Part shown: in pieces, positions 10,883 to 22,160 of the stretch
How the letters are laid out: each line of letters starts with the position of its first letter
How positions within the stretch are numbered: the stretch's first letter is position 1
DNA from: Mycoplasmoidaceae bacterium
Lineage (GTDB): Bacteria; Bacillota_I; Bacilli_A; Mycoplasmatales; Mycoplasmoidaceae
Length of the DNA stretch: 64,000 nucleotides
Reading direction: 5' to 3'
NCBI GenBank assembly: GCA_024427105.1
Contig: JAKSVR010000001.1
Span: forward strand, 1-64,000
Program-made: the position numbers and the translations under genes
The notes under the pieces: model-generated
Databases searched by the model: none
Told to the model about the DNA's origin: nothing
The model's input: only the letters and a program-made list of their open reading frames with translations

Positions 10883-12853
10883 ATGAAGAAAAATAATACA
10901 CAACAAATAACCAATCAACAAAATGCTAAGGATTTAGTAGCTGCTGATAAAGCAACTGCTAATTTTGATCGTGAACGAACATTTGAAGTTTGAAAAGTTG
11001 TTGGTAAAGCAGCTTTGTTGTTATTAACAGTTCTTGCTTTAGCAAGAGTTCCTTTTATTGGCAGCTATCCCGATGGTTTAGTTGATTATGTATTAGGCCA
11101 AGGCAAATATGCTTTTTATCTTTGATCAATATTCGTTTTAATTGGTTTAATTTTTAATACTCCTTATACCCAAGTAGTAAAAAGCAAGAAATTTATTGTC
11201 TTCTCTGCTATTGCATTATTGTCAGTATGCTGTATTATTTCTGGTATTGCAAATATGATTCAGTATTTGCATCAACCACCTTCATTTACTGAATTAATTT
11301 CTCATTATCACGATTCATGAATCGCTTATTTTAAGGGTTGAAAATATGAAACATATTTTAACAGTGGATGTATTTCTGGTGGAATATTAGCCGAGCTATT
11401 ATCATATATTTTCAACTTCTTATCCTATGTTGTTTTAATTATTTTAGCATTCTTTATATTAACTATTTCAATCTTTGTAATTTTCAACGTAAATTACAAG
11501 ACAACAAAAACTGGTTTAAAAATTCGTAGTTGAATGATTCGCAAGTTAGGTGGAACATTCAAATACGATAGTTATGATGAATTAAAAGCTAAAAAAGATA
11601 ATCAAAACAAATTTAAGAAATTAAAAAAAGCTGATGTTGAGAATGTTGCATTAAATAACAACTCTATACCATTTAATTTATTACCAGAGACAGATGTTAA
11701 TAAACATGATGCTAATTTTCGCCATGCTGGTTTGTTGCAAACAAAGGTAGCTGCTTTATTTAGAAATCACAATATTGATTGTGTACCAACCGATATCAAT
11801 GTTTATCCTGCCTATTCAGAAATTTGTTTTGAGGCAAAAGCAAAACATGATATTAAAGAAATTATTAAATTACAACCAAGTATCGCTAAGGTTACAAAAC
11901 TTGATCACTTTAACATTTCAATGCGAGAGAAGATTATTAACATTGAAATTGACAACTTATTCTTTTCAAAGTATTCTTTGAATACGGTAATGAATTTGTA
12001 TGATGAAGGCAAAGACATGACTGCTGTATTTGCTTTAGATAAAGTTAATCATGTCATTAGTCAAAACTTTAAGACTAATCCTTCTGCTCTAATTCTTGGT
12101 AAAAAAGGATCAGGTGCAGCAACCCTTGCCGTTTTAATGGTATTATCAACATGCTATATCACCCACCCTGATAATTTAGAGTTAGTTGTTTTAAATCCTA
12201 ATTGTGAAGCTACATATTCATCATTTAGTCATTTACCACATTCTGATCATAAAAACTATGATAGTGTTAGTGCATGCACTGATAAATTAAAAGAACTACA
12301 ACAAATCATGAATGACAGAATGAATTTGCTTAAAGCAAATCATTTTGAAACTATGGATCAATATAATCAAACATTGATTGCTACTCAATTAAAAGTTAGA
12401 AATGTATTAGTTTTGATTGGTAATTTTGACACAACTATTCATGAAACATTTAAAAACAACACAATCATTATTGACTTACTAAATAATGGTCCACAAGTTG
12501 GAATTTATTTAATCTTACAAGCTTATAGCGTTAATAATGATATTATGGATTCAAATTTGTATAGTTGTATAAGTGATAAATATATCTTAGCATTATCTAC
12601 TCAAGAAGAAAGTATGAAGATCTTTGATAACCAGAGAGGTTATCAATTACATGGCAATGGTGATTGCATCCACTTCTGTGGTAAACGTTTGTCAAGCATG
12701 GAACGTATTCAAGTCTGCAATCTTAACCATAGCGAGTTAATTTCAGACATTGATATTATTAAAACGTTCCATGAAACAAAGCAAGCGCAGCGTGATCAGG
12801 AATTAGTCAATATTAATCCTGAACAAGGAGGCAAAAATGGAAACAATAAGTAA
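10883..12853 (+). CDS. FtsK/SpoIIIE-like protein with degenerate ATPase site
   Basis: 656 residues. The N-terminal 210 residues hold about four membrane helices. A linker and an FtsK alpha-type domain follow, then a RecA-like region. Order and size match the DNA translocase FtsK/SpoIIIE, which moves chromosome DNA at division. The Walker A region reads GKKGSGAAT (residues 406-414): the essential lysine is alanine. The Walker B equivalent, VLVLIGNFDTT, lacks the Asp-Glu pair. The gamma DNA-binding domain is not visible. The protein therefore probably cannot hydrolyse ATP. It starts 2 bases after the RNase J-like gene and overlaps the next gene by 17 bases. Confidence 0.7.
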
Positions 12854-13682
12854 TTCTAAAATGTTTGCCATCAAACTATTAAACGAAGTATTTAAGGATA
12901 AAAATGGTGCAATTGAAACAATTAAACCAATCCATAACGGTTATACTAATGAATCATTTTATGTTGAATATACTAATGGTGAAAAATATCAGGTAAGAAT
13001 ACCCCATTCTGGAGATTTAATTAATCGTGCTAATGAATACCAAGTTTTAACAATGCTTGGCCAAAAAGATCTTTTTCCGTATTTTGATATTAAAACTGGT
13101 ATTGCTATTAAGAAATGACTTCCAGGTTCTAATCCAAAGATTAGAGTATTTAAAATATGAAAACATCTTGATCAATTGTTTTTGAAGATAAAAGCAATGC
13201 ATAACATGCCCTTGCCTAGTAAGCATAATTTAAAACCATTAAATTTAGATGCTTACAATGAAAACCTACATCGTCTTAAATTAAGATATCAAACAAAATA
13301 TCTTGAAATTGTTGATTTATACCGAGACGATCCAATGGTATTAAATCATACCGACATCAATTCTGACAATATTTTAGTTGATGACAACGGAACAATTCAA
13401 ATTATTGATTTTGAATGGTGTGGATTAGCATCAGATTATTGGGATTATGCAAACTTTATTCGTGAAGAAGGTTTAAGATATAGTCATCTAGATTGAAACA
13501 AGTATATTAAAGACTTTGATATGAAAAAATTAAAGGACTATATCTTTGCAGCTGCGGTATCAGCCTACTTATGGACATGAGCTATGCCGCAGACTAAAAG
13601 GATAATTCGCTATCGTCGTAAGGTGTTGCGTCAAGTAGCTTGATATTCAAAGGGGGTAATAAATTATGGAACTAATAAATAA
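12837..13682 (+). CDS. Choline/ethanolamine kinase-like phosphotransferase (LicA type)
   Basis: 281 residues of the aminoglycoside/choline kinase fold. Catalytic motifs: HTDINSDNILVDD (Brenner motif, aspartate base and asparagine) and IIDFEWCG (metal-binding Asp), near residues 175-210. An N-terminal nucleotide-binding lobe begins with IKPIHNGYTNESF. Likely reaction: ATP-dependent phosphorylation of choline or a related alcohol, feeding phosphocholine into lipids or surface glycolipids. Start: ATG at 12837, preceded by a strong AAGGAGG, inside the end of the ftsK-like gene. The 3' end overlaps the coaX-like gene by 17 bases, so the genes are coupled. Confidence 0.75.
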
Positions 13683-14424
13683 TTATTTGGTATTAGATTT
13701 TGGAAACTCATGCATTAAAGCAGCTGTTTTTCGTAAATCAATTAATAAGGTTATTGAATCAAAAGTGGTTAGTAACACAACATCTGCAGAGGAATTAATG
13801 CAACAATTTGACATGTTAAATGATCAAACAAGAATTCATAAGGTTATTATTGGCGCAACAGCTAGACCTGAATTAACTGAACCATTTATTGCAGATTTAA
13901 AAAGAATATTAAATGTTGAAATTAAAAAGGTTGAGCAAGAAGATTTTTATCACTTATTAGATTTATCTAATATTAATAGAGAAGTTAAAGTTGGTGTTGA
14001 TATTTTATCGTCTGTTTATTATGCCTCAAAATTGATGCATCGTGGTGTGGTTGTTAGTTTGGGGTCAATATACTATTGTGTTTATTTTGATAATAAACGT
14101 ATTGGGAATGTTATGTTTACTCCAAGTTTAGTTAAAGGTCTTAAATATGTTTCAAAATATGGTAAGATTGATAAAGAATCTATACCAGAAAAATTTGATA
14201 AGACCCTTGGTCTTAATACTAAAGATGCATTTGCATCAGGTCTTAATTTAATAATTGAAGCAGCTATTGATGGATGCGTTAGAATTTTTGGCTTAACTAC
14301 TGATCATATTATCTTGTCTGGTGGTGATGCTCCAAAATTCGCTAATGCCATGATAAAATATAGATATGACAATTTTATAGTTGTTAATGGATTAATCACT
14401 TTATTAAAAGAAAGGTCATGATAA
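13666..14424 (+). CDS. coaX: Type III pantothenate kinase-like protein
   Basis: 252 residues, right for CoaX. The first phosphate motif is DFGNSCIKAAVF (about residues 11-22). A central VGVDILSSVYYASK resembles the GxDRxxNxxAA block, and a late LSGGDA fits the actin-like ATPase fold. The second phosphate motif, normally DxGTATT, reads SLGSIYYC and has lost its acidic residue, so activity is uncertain. The active enzyme phosphorylates pantothenate at the start of CoA synthesis. Start: ATG with AGGGGGT upstream, overlapping the kinase gene; the small lipoprotein gene follows 1 base after the stop. Confidence 0.65.
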
Positions 14425-14425
14425 T

Positions 14426-14782
14426 ATGAAAAAAATTAAATGAATATTACCATTAGGTTTAACTGCAGTGGCTTCTTCCATTGCCCCAGCTATTACTTCA
14501 TGTTCTTGTTTTAAAAGTTTTAAAGTGAGTGTTACAGGTAAATACTCAAACTTAGATGGACAACAATTTAAAGCTAAATATCATAAAACATTTGATAAAA
14601 CTGGTACTTGAGAGCCTACCAAAACTCTTTCTTGAGAAGTATATATTGGTGAAACCAAGTATATAAAAGGCGATAGTAAGGATATAAATATATACAATAA
14701 TGGGAGTTCACTTTATATCCATATTGGTTGACGAAAGGTAGAGAATACAATCACTATCAAACTGTTTGGATCAGGAAATTAG
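14426..14782 (+). CDS. Small lipoprotein, unknown function
   Basis: 118 residues. A classic Mollicute lipoprotein signal: MKKIKW, a hydrophobic core, then TSCSC, where the first Cys would carry the lipid. The mature part is about 90 residues, rich in Tyr, Lys and Thr (beta-type composition), with TGA tryptophans. No family recognised. It is the last gene of the run starting at 9144, only 1 base after coaX, but its role need not be related. Confidence 0.65.
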
Positions 14783-14806
14783 ATTCAATAAGGGTGTATT
14801 ATTTCT

Positions 14807-14812
14807 TATAAT
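14807..14812 (+). promoter_or_regulatory. -10 box of tRNA-Trp
   Basis: TATAAT 13 bases before the first tRNA base. No convincing -35 box is visible, as is common in mycoplasmas. Confidence 0.5.
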
Positions 14813-14825
14813 ATATCCATTGTAT

Positions 14826-14900
14826 AGGGGTGTAGTTCAACGGCAGAACTGCGGACTTCAAATCCGCGTGTTGTGGGTTCAAATCCTGCCACCCCTGCCA
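14826..14900 (+). tRNA. trnW: tRNA-Trp (anticodon UCA)
   Basis: 75 bases including an encoded CCA. Acceptor arms AGGGGTG and CACCCCT pair fully. The anticodon stem CGGAC/ATCCG encloses loop TTCAAA with anticodon TCA, and the T arm has GGTTCAAATCC. It reads UGA (and UGG by wobble) as tryptophan, which explains the many in-frame TGA codons. A selenocysteine tRNA would be longer, so that reading is excluded. Confidence 0.95.
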
Positions 14901-14902
14901 TT

Positions 14903-14942
14903 AAAAAAATACCTACATAGTAGGTATTTTTTTTTTTTTTTT
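14903..14942 (+). terminator. Intrinsic terminator after tRNA-Trp
   Basis: AATACCTAC, loop ATA, GTAGGTATT, then a run of about 15 T. A second small hairpin (AGAGA/TCTCT with T5) follows at 14943-14962. Confidence 0.88.
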
Positions 14943-14980
14943 AGAGAGTAAATCTCTTTTTATAAAATATGAAATTAATA

Positions 14981-16642
14981 TTAGATACCAACGTAGTAAT
15001 TATGTCCACCAATAATAGTGCCATCAAAACCAAAGCAAAGGCATCCTTCAAACACTCCAGGAATTTTAAAACCTTCACGAAGTCGTGCTTTGCCAATGAT
15101 TAAGACAGATTCATATGAACACTTTTCATCATAAATTTTTAAATTTATGCAATTACTAAACATATTTGCAATTAATTCATTACCTTCTAAGGTAATATAT
15201 TGAAATAAATTAGGCGATAGTGTATTAAGACCTATACAATTACTAAACATACCATAATAGACTCTTCCAACATCCCAACCGCATATTGGACTAGGATCGT
15301 TAGGTCGTGGATGAAATAATTCATCAGGAATAGATTTTATTTTTGGACAATTAAGAAACATTTGAGAATAGCTTTCTGACATTAATATTAATTGGGCTGA
15401 TGGTTCATCTGCAGATAAAACATCATCATAGGGAGCTAATAGTGTATATGGAATAGATGACATATTACATCCTTCAAACATGTTTGCATAACAATTAGCT
15501 GATAATGTACAAGAACCAAGAAAAGGGTAATCTTGTGAATTGATGTTTTGTGAGATATGAAGATGAGCATTTGGATTTTCTTTATCTGCATTAGCAAACA
15601 ATTTATAGAAAATATATTCACCTTTCTCACCAATTTTAGTTAAATCATCAACTTGAGCTCATGCTTGTGGACCTTGACCATTATTAAGCAATCCATTTAT
15701 AGAACCAGATACCCAAACATCACCAGTAATTACAAAGTGTGAATAATTATCTGGATTCATCGAAAACGGAGCGACGTCAGTAAATTCGCCTTGTCTAACG
15801 CCATAGAATGGACCACCAACAATTGAAACAGAGTGACCTTTAGGTATCGCGATTGGTTCATGTACACGTTCATCATCGTTTTGAACGCGAAAATTATCCA
15901 TATCAACATAATCAGGGATAATTCCAATACCATTTCTTCCTTTACCGTAATCACCTTCTCTAACTCAAGTAACAGAAGCATTATCGGATGTTGCGGTAAA
16001 GTTTAATGTCATTGATAAATCAACCGGTTTTTCTGCACCTGGCAATAATTTTAATCGATTTTCAACAACAGGCCATATTACCATGTTTTTATTTATAACA
16101 GTGTCAGGAGTTAACATATTATACTCTTCATCACGTCAACCAATAACATATGCTTCAGGGTTGCGGGCTTTTACTCTAGGTTTAGGTATGTTGTCAAATA
16201 TTATTCCAGATTCAACGTCTAACTCTCGTAAGCCAGAAACAAAATCGCAATCGCCACTCGATTCAAACATAACATGGCTTCTTTCACCAATAATTTCAAA
16301 AGTTGGTGTGATAATCATGTTTTCTTCTGTAATGACAAAAGAAGGATCTACTACAACTTCTTGTTCCTCAACATAGATAACCCAATTTTTAAATTTTGAA
16401 TTTGGTTTCATTGCAACAGGCGGTATAATACTACCGAATTTTTTCCCTTTTCTTAACTTTACAATAGTATTACCACTAAATGTTACATCTGGGTCTTTAG
16501 ATGTAAATGTTAATGTTGCATATAACGAATTAAGTTTATTTGGTGCACTTATTGAGTATGATGCAGATACTAATGTTGCGCTAATTACTGTTACAGTAAA
16601 ACCAGAAAACAAACCTAGAAATGTTTTGTTTTTAAATTTCAT
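14981..16642 (-). CDS. Secreted/surface LRR protein (BspA-like), first of three
   Basis: 553 residues once TGA is read as Trp. N-terminal signal or anchor segment (FLGLFSGFTVTVISATLVS) without a lipobox cysteine. Residues 40-150 resemble InlB/Big-like beta domains (TFTSKDPDVTFSGNTIV, also seen in its neighbour). The C-terminal 200 residues carry irregular leucine-rich units with paired Cys and aromatic residues (CYANMFEGCNMSS, YSQMFLNCPKIKS, YYGMFSNCIGLNT), the BspA pattern. It is probably exposed on the cell surface and may bind host or microbial molecules. It lies 39 bases downstream of a related gene in the same direction. Confidence 0.75.
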
Positions 16643-16681
16643 CGGTTTTTCCTTTCTTAATTTAAATTTATATTGTAAATA

Positions 16682-18262
16682 TTAATTTCTGTAGCGTCTA
16701 TATAAGCCAGTTTCAGTGTCATCAAAAGCTGGGAATTTACTTTGGAATTGAGTTTTGTATGCTCCTTCAACACTTATTCCACCGTAACCTTCTAAACTAT
16801 AAACAGCTAGAGTATCTACTGACTGTTCATTGTGAATTACATTTGGATTACATTCAACAACTATTCCAAAAAGAGCGTTGCAATTAACCATAAATGATTC
16901 GCCAACATATACTAAACTAGAGTCTAATGTTAATTTTGCTTCAGTGCCTTCACCATATAGCGAACAGTTATACATAAAGTCTGAACCAATAGATAATAGA
17001 CCATCTGGCAAGTCAACACTAGTGCTCTTAAATTTTACACAGTCACCTAAAAATGAATCACCAATGGATCTTAATTTGCCTCCATCAGCAAATCTGATAT
17101 TTGAATTAAATTTAGAGCATCCTTCAAGAAAGTAATCTTCTATTCGCTCAACATTTGCACCGATATGTATTTCGTAGTCAAATTCTGATCTTGAAATTTC
17201 TAAAGATTCAGGATTATCATTAGTAGCTTCGTTTAACACGATGTCAACGTCAGCATCATCACTACAAATTGTAGATTGATCAGCTATTCACCATTGATTG
17301 TTAACCCCAACTTTAACAGCATAAATTTCATCTGGGTATTTTTCTTCAGGTGATACAATGTGTATTATCTTTTGACCAGTAACTGTTACACCATCAATTT
17401 TTGATGTAGCAGTAATAGTTACACCAGCACTACTAGTAGTTTTTAAAGCAGTAGCTTCACCAGTAGTTGCGTTTATAGTTAACGCAGTAGTATCAGAAGA
17501 TTCTCATGTAACAACTTGAGAAACACCTTGTTGCCCAGTAACTGTTGCTGTAAAAGTAGATTTATAGTTTACAGCCATTATATCTTCAGTAGAATAATCA
17601 TCACCAGAAATTTCAACTGAGTATGCTTTTGGATTGTAGAACACAGGTTTAATGTCATTTTCTGCACCTGGTGTAAAATCTTCATATCCTATACCTGACT
17701 CATTTCCAATTTCTACACCATTGTAACTTCAACATTTAAAATCATAACCATATGCATGTTTAGGTGTTGGCCTAGATACATCTGCAAAAGTTTGTCCCTC
17801 AACAATTTCTGCTGTAGTAGGACCAACAAATGTAACATTTGCATCATCAGATTTATAAGTTAAAATAGTTGATTGTGCATCTTCTCAACCAGCTTTAAGG
17901 TTAAGTTGATCATCTTCAATGATTGTGCTTGGTTCCATTTTTGTGTCACCATCATATCAACCAGTAAATCTTTTTGGATTTGATTCGTCTTCTCATGTTA
18001 CTGTTGGAGCTTTAATAGAACCAAACGGTTTGCCAGTTCTAACCTTAACAGAAGAATCCCCATGTAATACACCACCGTTAGGACTAAAATTAACGGTTGA
18101 ATATAAACCGTTAGTTTGTTCACTAGCATTTTGGCTTTTTATCTCTTCTTGTGCCTTATATGTTTTAGCACATGAAGTTGCTCCAGCGCCAACAAGAGTC
18201 ACGATAGCACTTGTTGAAACAAAAGCAGACAAAAATTTAAATTTTTTGTTTTTTAATTTCAT
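16682..18262 (-). CDS. LRR lipoprotein with InlB-type and Big-type domains
   Basis: 526 residues. Lipoprotein signal ending in GATSC (Cys31). It has two InlB/Flg_new-like repeats (VNFSPNGGVLHGDSSVKV... ending GWYDGDTKM, then a second ending CWSYNGVEIG) and a Big_2-like domain near residues 205-300 (VVTWESSDTTALTINATTG). The C-terminal LRR units read FLEGCSKFNSNI, FLGDCVKFKST, FMYNCSLYGEG and FMVNCNALFGI. Start: ATG preceded by AAGGAAT. The shape is that of a modular adhesin. Its neighbours on both sides share the LRR design, so the three look like diverged duplicates. Confidence 0.78.
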
Positions 18263-18339
18263 ATTTTTTATTCCTTTTATAAATATATTTCATCCATCTT
18301 TTTTTGAAATAGGCACTGGAGTTCCTATAAATAAATAGT

Positions 18340-19380
18340 CTAACCTAAAATTAAATTACGATATGTATTTGTATCTTCGCACTTAGGAAAATCGTCTACA
18401 AATTTGACTTTATTTTGTCCAGTAACTGTTACTCCTGGATATGCAGGATATTCCTCTTTATTAATGCTTAGCGTTGCTGGATCTTGTGGCATTCAAGCAT
18501 ATGTTGGACAATTTACTTCTATTTCAGTAAATAGATTACAGCATCACATAAATGAAGAACCAATATATTGGAGATTTTCTGGTAATACGATTTTTTGAGC
18601 AAAAGCTTTACATTCACCCAAAAAGTCGTCACCGATTACAAGAATTTCACTCAAGTTTAATGATGAATTAAATTTTGAACATCCATACATAAAAGATGAA
18701 CCTATAAATTTTAATGAGGAAGGAAAATTCAATTCTCCTTCAAATTTAACACATCCATTCATAAAACCCATTGCGATATATGTAAGTCTAGGATTGTTAT
18801 TACTAAAAGTAATAGTACCATTAAATGCTGTACAACCATACATAAAGTAATTGTCTATTGTCACAATGTCCTCACCGATTACAATATCGCTTGGATTAAA
18901 TTGGTCCCTATCAATTTCTTTTCCTGCATTTGTTGATTGAGATGTCAAAACTATTTTAGCATCTTGAGAACAAATTGTATCTTTGTCAACAAAATATTGA
19001 TCCCCATCTAACGTACAAATGATTTTATCACCAATTTCAGGAGTAACTTCTTGTCAGCCAGCTTTTAATTCAGTGTCTCCAGTTATGGGTTGATCAGTCA
19101 TTTTTTCATCACCCTTATATCAACCAGTAAATGCATAACCAGTTCTAATTGGTGTTGGATGACCAAAACTATTAAATGTTGCATTTAATTCAACATATAC
19201 ATATGTTGGATCATATGATTCTTCAATTTTACCACCATTAGGATCAAAAACAACCTTAGCAGTGTTAGTAATAGGTTTATCAGGAGTAACTTCAATATTA
19301 CAAGAAACAGCAATAGGCAAGATTATTGCTGATGCAGATGATGCTAAAATAAATTTTAAAAACTTACAATTTTTTTTCAT
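18340..19380 (-). CDS. LRR lipoprotein with InlB-type repeat
   Basis: 346 residues. Signal peptide with lipobox AVSC (Cys27). One InlB-like repeat of about 70 residues (KVVFDPNGGKIEESYDP to GWYKGDEKM) comes first, then LRR units FMYGCTAFNGTI, FMNGCVKFEGEL, FMYGCSKFNSSL, FLGECKAFAQKI and FMWCCNLFTEIE at about 23-residue spacing. Expected on the outer membrane face. Start: ATG with AGAGGATAA just upstream. The gene stops 77 bases before the next lipoprotein begins. Confidence 0.78.
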
Positions 19381-19423
19381 AATTTATCCTCTTTGCTATT
19401 TTCTATTGTTAACTTTTTACACT

Positions 19424-19867
19424 CTAATAAATTTTTGCAGATTTATCAGATAAAGGAGAAGACCCAAGTGTTTTTACGCTTTCATCTATTGGTTTTGGAA
19501 ATTTAAAAGCAAATATTAGAATAATTGAAGCAATTGAGGCAAATAAGTCAATAACTATTAAAACAATTGCAAAATAACTAATTCCTTTTAAACCAATCTT
19601 TATTGGTTGTCCGTCAACTAAATCATTTGTGATCATAAATGGTGATCATCAATTTTTACACATTTCTATTCATATTTGTTGTTCTGTAAAACCTTTTGTA
19701 TGCAATTCGTTGAATTTAAAAATTCAAGATAATGTAACTGCTAAAACAATAGCAATAGTTAATAAAAGTAACAAAATAGTAGTTAGAATGCATACTTTCT
19801 TAAGTTTGCATTTTTTATTTGTTGTTTTAACCCAATCTTGACTTTTTGTATTTGGTATTAATGTCAT
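19424..19867 (-). CDS. Membrane protein of unknown function
   Basis: 147 residues with two strong hydrophobic segments (VCILTTILLLLLTIAIVLAV near residues 26-45 and YFAIVLIVIDLFASIASIIL near 94-113) separated by a hydrophilic loop rich in Trp (MCKNWWSPF). The C-terminal tail has serine and lysine residues. No family recognised. It lies 43 bases upstream of the InlB-LRR lipoprotein, in the same direction. A TATAAT-like box is present about 25 bases before the ATG. Confidence 0.6.
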
Positions 19868-19978
19868 AGGTTTCTCTAATATATAGATAATATTATAGAA
19901 CTGATTGGCATAAAAATAATTAATTTTTAGGCACTAGACTAATAATTGAATAGATTAGCTATTAGATCACAGTTAACC

Positions 19979-20002
19979 AAAAAAGATGCAATGCATCTTT
20001 TT
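19979..20002. terminator. Hairpin terminator downstream of the nucleoside hydrolase gene
   Basis: AAAGATGCA and TGCATCTTT form a perfect stem with flanking A and T runs; it serves the gene on the - strand and overlaps its stop codon. Confidence 0.75.
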
Positions 20003-20990
20003 AGTTTCATTCTACTGTGTATCAAGATTCTATTTCTTTTTGTAAAACTTGTATATCTGGGTGCATTGGGATATATCGGCAGTTCCCGTTTGGGTCTTCC
20101 TTAAAGATAGTTCGCCCATCTTGTTTTTCAACTTCACCTTCAACAGTTACAGTACCCATTTTGGAATATTCTCACGCCCCGTTAATAGCACAATACATAG
20201 TTATTGGATCTCAAGATTCCCTCAATTCACCGTGATTGTATACATTGTACGCAACACATTGTGGTGAATTAGGGGCACGATAGAAAGTTAATCCTGTTTT
20301 AACTAGATTTCCTACTTCTCACCCACAGAATGTTTTAGGAACAACAGTTTCATTATTAATAACTTCTTTAGCAGCCCATAGAGCTTCTTTGATATTAAAT
20401 TCAGAATATGTTGGGTCATTAAACCTTCCACCCATTAAAACTACTTCTGAAACATTCTCTTCAAATAATTGTTTCCCTGACTTAGGAGAAATTGCATCAC
20501 CTTCGCTTTGCAACAAATGGGCAATGTTATTCAACATTCCGATAGTTATTAATTTAATTTTACTACCTCTATTGTTAGCAAGAGTATGTCTTAAAACATC
20601 AACAGCATTTTTGACCCTAGTCGGATCTTTTTTGCTTCTTGCATCCCATTTTTCATCAATAGCTTTTGAATAATCGATTGCATGAATCTCTTGATCATCA
20701 TTTGATCAACCCATTGGACAATCAATGCCGTATTGTTCTAGCATAATATCTGTAGTATGGAAAGTATATTCTGATGTGTTACATACAGTAACAGCTTCAA
20801 CTTCTACCAATCCTTTCTTATATGCATTACCTAGAATTGTTAATGCACCAATATCATCGCAGTCATTACCAACATCAGTATCAACAATAACTTTAAGTTT
20901 TTCTTTTGAACAACTTGTTAAAGTCATTGTTGGAATAATTCCAACAGCAACAGCTGGGACAGACATTAGACTCATTCATTTGAATTTCAT
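20001..20990 (-). CDS. Nucleoside hydrolase-like lipoprotein
   Basis: 329 residues. Lipoprotein signal ending in TLTSC (Cys27), then the signature VDTDVGNDCDDIGAL, which matches the calcium-binding DTDxGxDD motif of inosine/uridine-type nucleoside hydrolases. IGMLNNIAHLL and VVLMGGRF fit later conserved blocks. The fold would split ribonucleosides (or a nicotinamide-type substrate) outside the cell into base and sugar, useful to an organism that scavenges nucleobases. The lipid anchor is unusual, since most family members are cytoplasmic. Start: ATG preceded by TTAGGAT. No operon partner is visible. Confidence 0.78.
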
Positions 20991-21047
20991 AAAATTATCC
21001 TAACCATAATATTATATTTTTTAAGTTATCTCATTTACATATCTTTC

Positions 21048-21053
21048 TATAAT
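21048..21053 (+). promoter_or_regulatory. -10 box, leaderless promoter of the beta-propeller lipoprotein
   Basis: TATAAT exactly 6 bases before the ATG at 21060 and no room for a ribosome-binding site, implying that transcription starts at or next to the A of the start codon. Confidence 0.6.
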
Positions 21054-21059
21054 AAAGAT

Positions 21060-22160
21060 ATGAAGATTAAATATCTAACATTAATACCATTAGTAGCTTG
21101 TGCTTCTTTTCCTATTGGATTTGTATCATGTAATAGAGAAAAGGATTCGACAATAGATGACATTAATGCATTGTTACAAACACCATTCAAATATGAAGAA
21201 GGTGCTGTACTACAAGATGATGAATACTGAACTGATAGCCCATCAGTTTTCTATCATGAGGGAAAGTATTACATGACCTACATTCAATTTAAAGCAGGTC
21301 AAACTGATGAATCAGGATATGAAACATTTATTGCAGAATCAGAAGACATGATTCATTGAACAAACCGAACCAAAATCTTTGCTCGCAACCCATCTAGTGG
21401 GACTTGAGATTGTCAACAAGTTGCTGGATATATGGGATTTATCAAAAATGATTTATTTGGTGATTATGCTTTACAAGGTATCGCTGGTAAATACTATATT
21501 CCATATTTAGGTGGTGCAAGTGCTGGATATGAGCATGATCCACTATCAATGGGATTAGCAACATTTGATGATCCAATGAATCCTACAACATATACTAAAT
21601 TCACTGATCCTATTTTATCGCCTAGTGACCCACATGCTAGACAAGGTGAAGACAAGACAATTTATAAAAGTAATATGTTTGTTGATGAAGCAATGACATT
21701 AGGGTATCGTTATGTGAATTTTTACAATGCTAAAGGTCAAGATGATACCGAAGGCATATTTATTGCTGTATCAGATAATGCTAAAGATTGAACAAGATAT
21801 GGCGATTCATATGTCTTTAAAGATGAAGGTGCTCACAATACTGGTGATCCAGTAATTGTTAAATATAAAAATATTTACATCATGCTATATTATGTCTTGA
21901 CATTTGATGGCCAAACATATGATAATTTTGCTATTTCTAAAGATTTAGTTCATTGGACACCGTGAAGAGGTGACCCACTTGTTGCGCCAACAAAACCTTG
22001 AGAAAATAAATATGCTCATAAGCCATCAATTATTTATAAAGATGGTGTGTTATATCACTTTTACTGTGCAGTTAATCAAACCGGTGATAGACCTGAAGAT
22101 GAACACCGTTTTATTGCCGTAGCAGCAAGTAAACCATTTGAGGAGATAAACAATGATTAG
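21060..22160 (+). CDS. Beta-propeller glycosidase-like lipoprotein (GH43/GH32/GH130-like)
   Basis: 366 residues. Signal peptide with lipobox GFVSC (Cys23). The mature part shows the repeated blades of five-bladed-propeller glycosidases: DSPSVFYHEGKYYMTYI, TFIAESEDMIHWTNR, GNTGDPVIVKYKNIYIML-type blocks, ISKDLVHWTPWRGDPLV and KPSIIYKDGVLYHFYCA. The pattern of Asp before a strand and S-xD-xxHWT is typical of GH43, GH32 or GH130; the exact family and sugar cannot be told. It probably trims external glycans. Its last 8 bases overlap pgi, so sugar release and glycolysis are translationally coupled. Confidence 0.72.

Noticed and set aside
14826..14900. Anticodon UCA could mean a selenocysteine tRNA.
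   Set aside because: The molecule is 75 bases with normal arms; tRNA-Sec is over 90 bases with a long variable arm. TGA is used as Trp throughout.
19629..20300. Several + strand open frames of 70 codons or more opposite the membrane protein and nucleoside hydrolase genes.
   Set aside because: No ribosome sites or family resemblance; the - strand frames are long, with lipobox and catalytic motifs.
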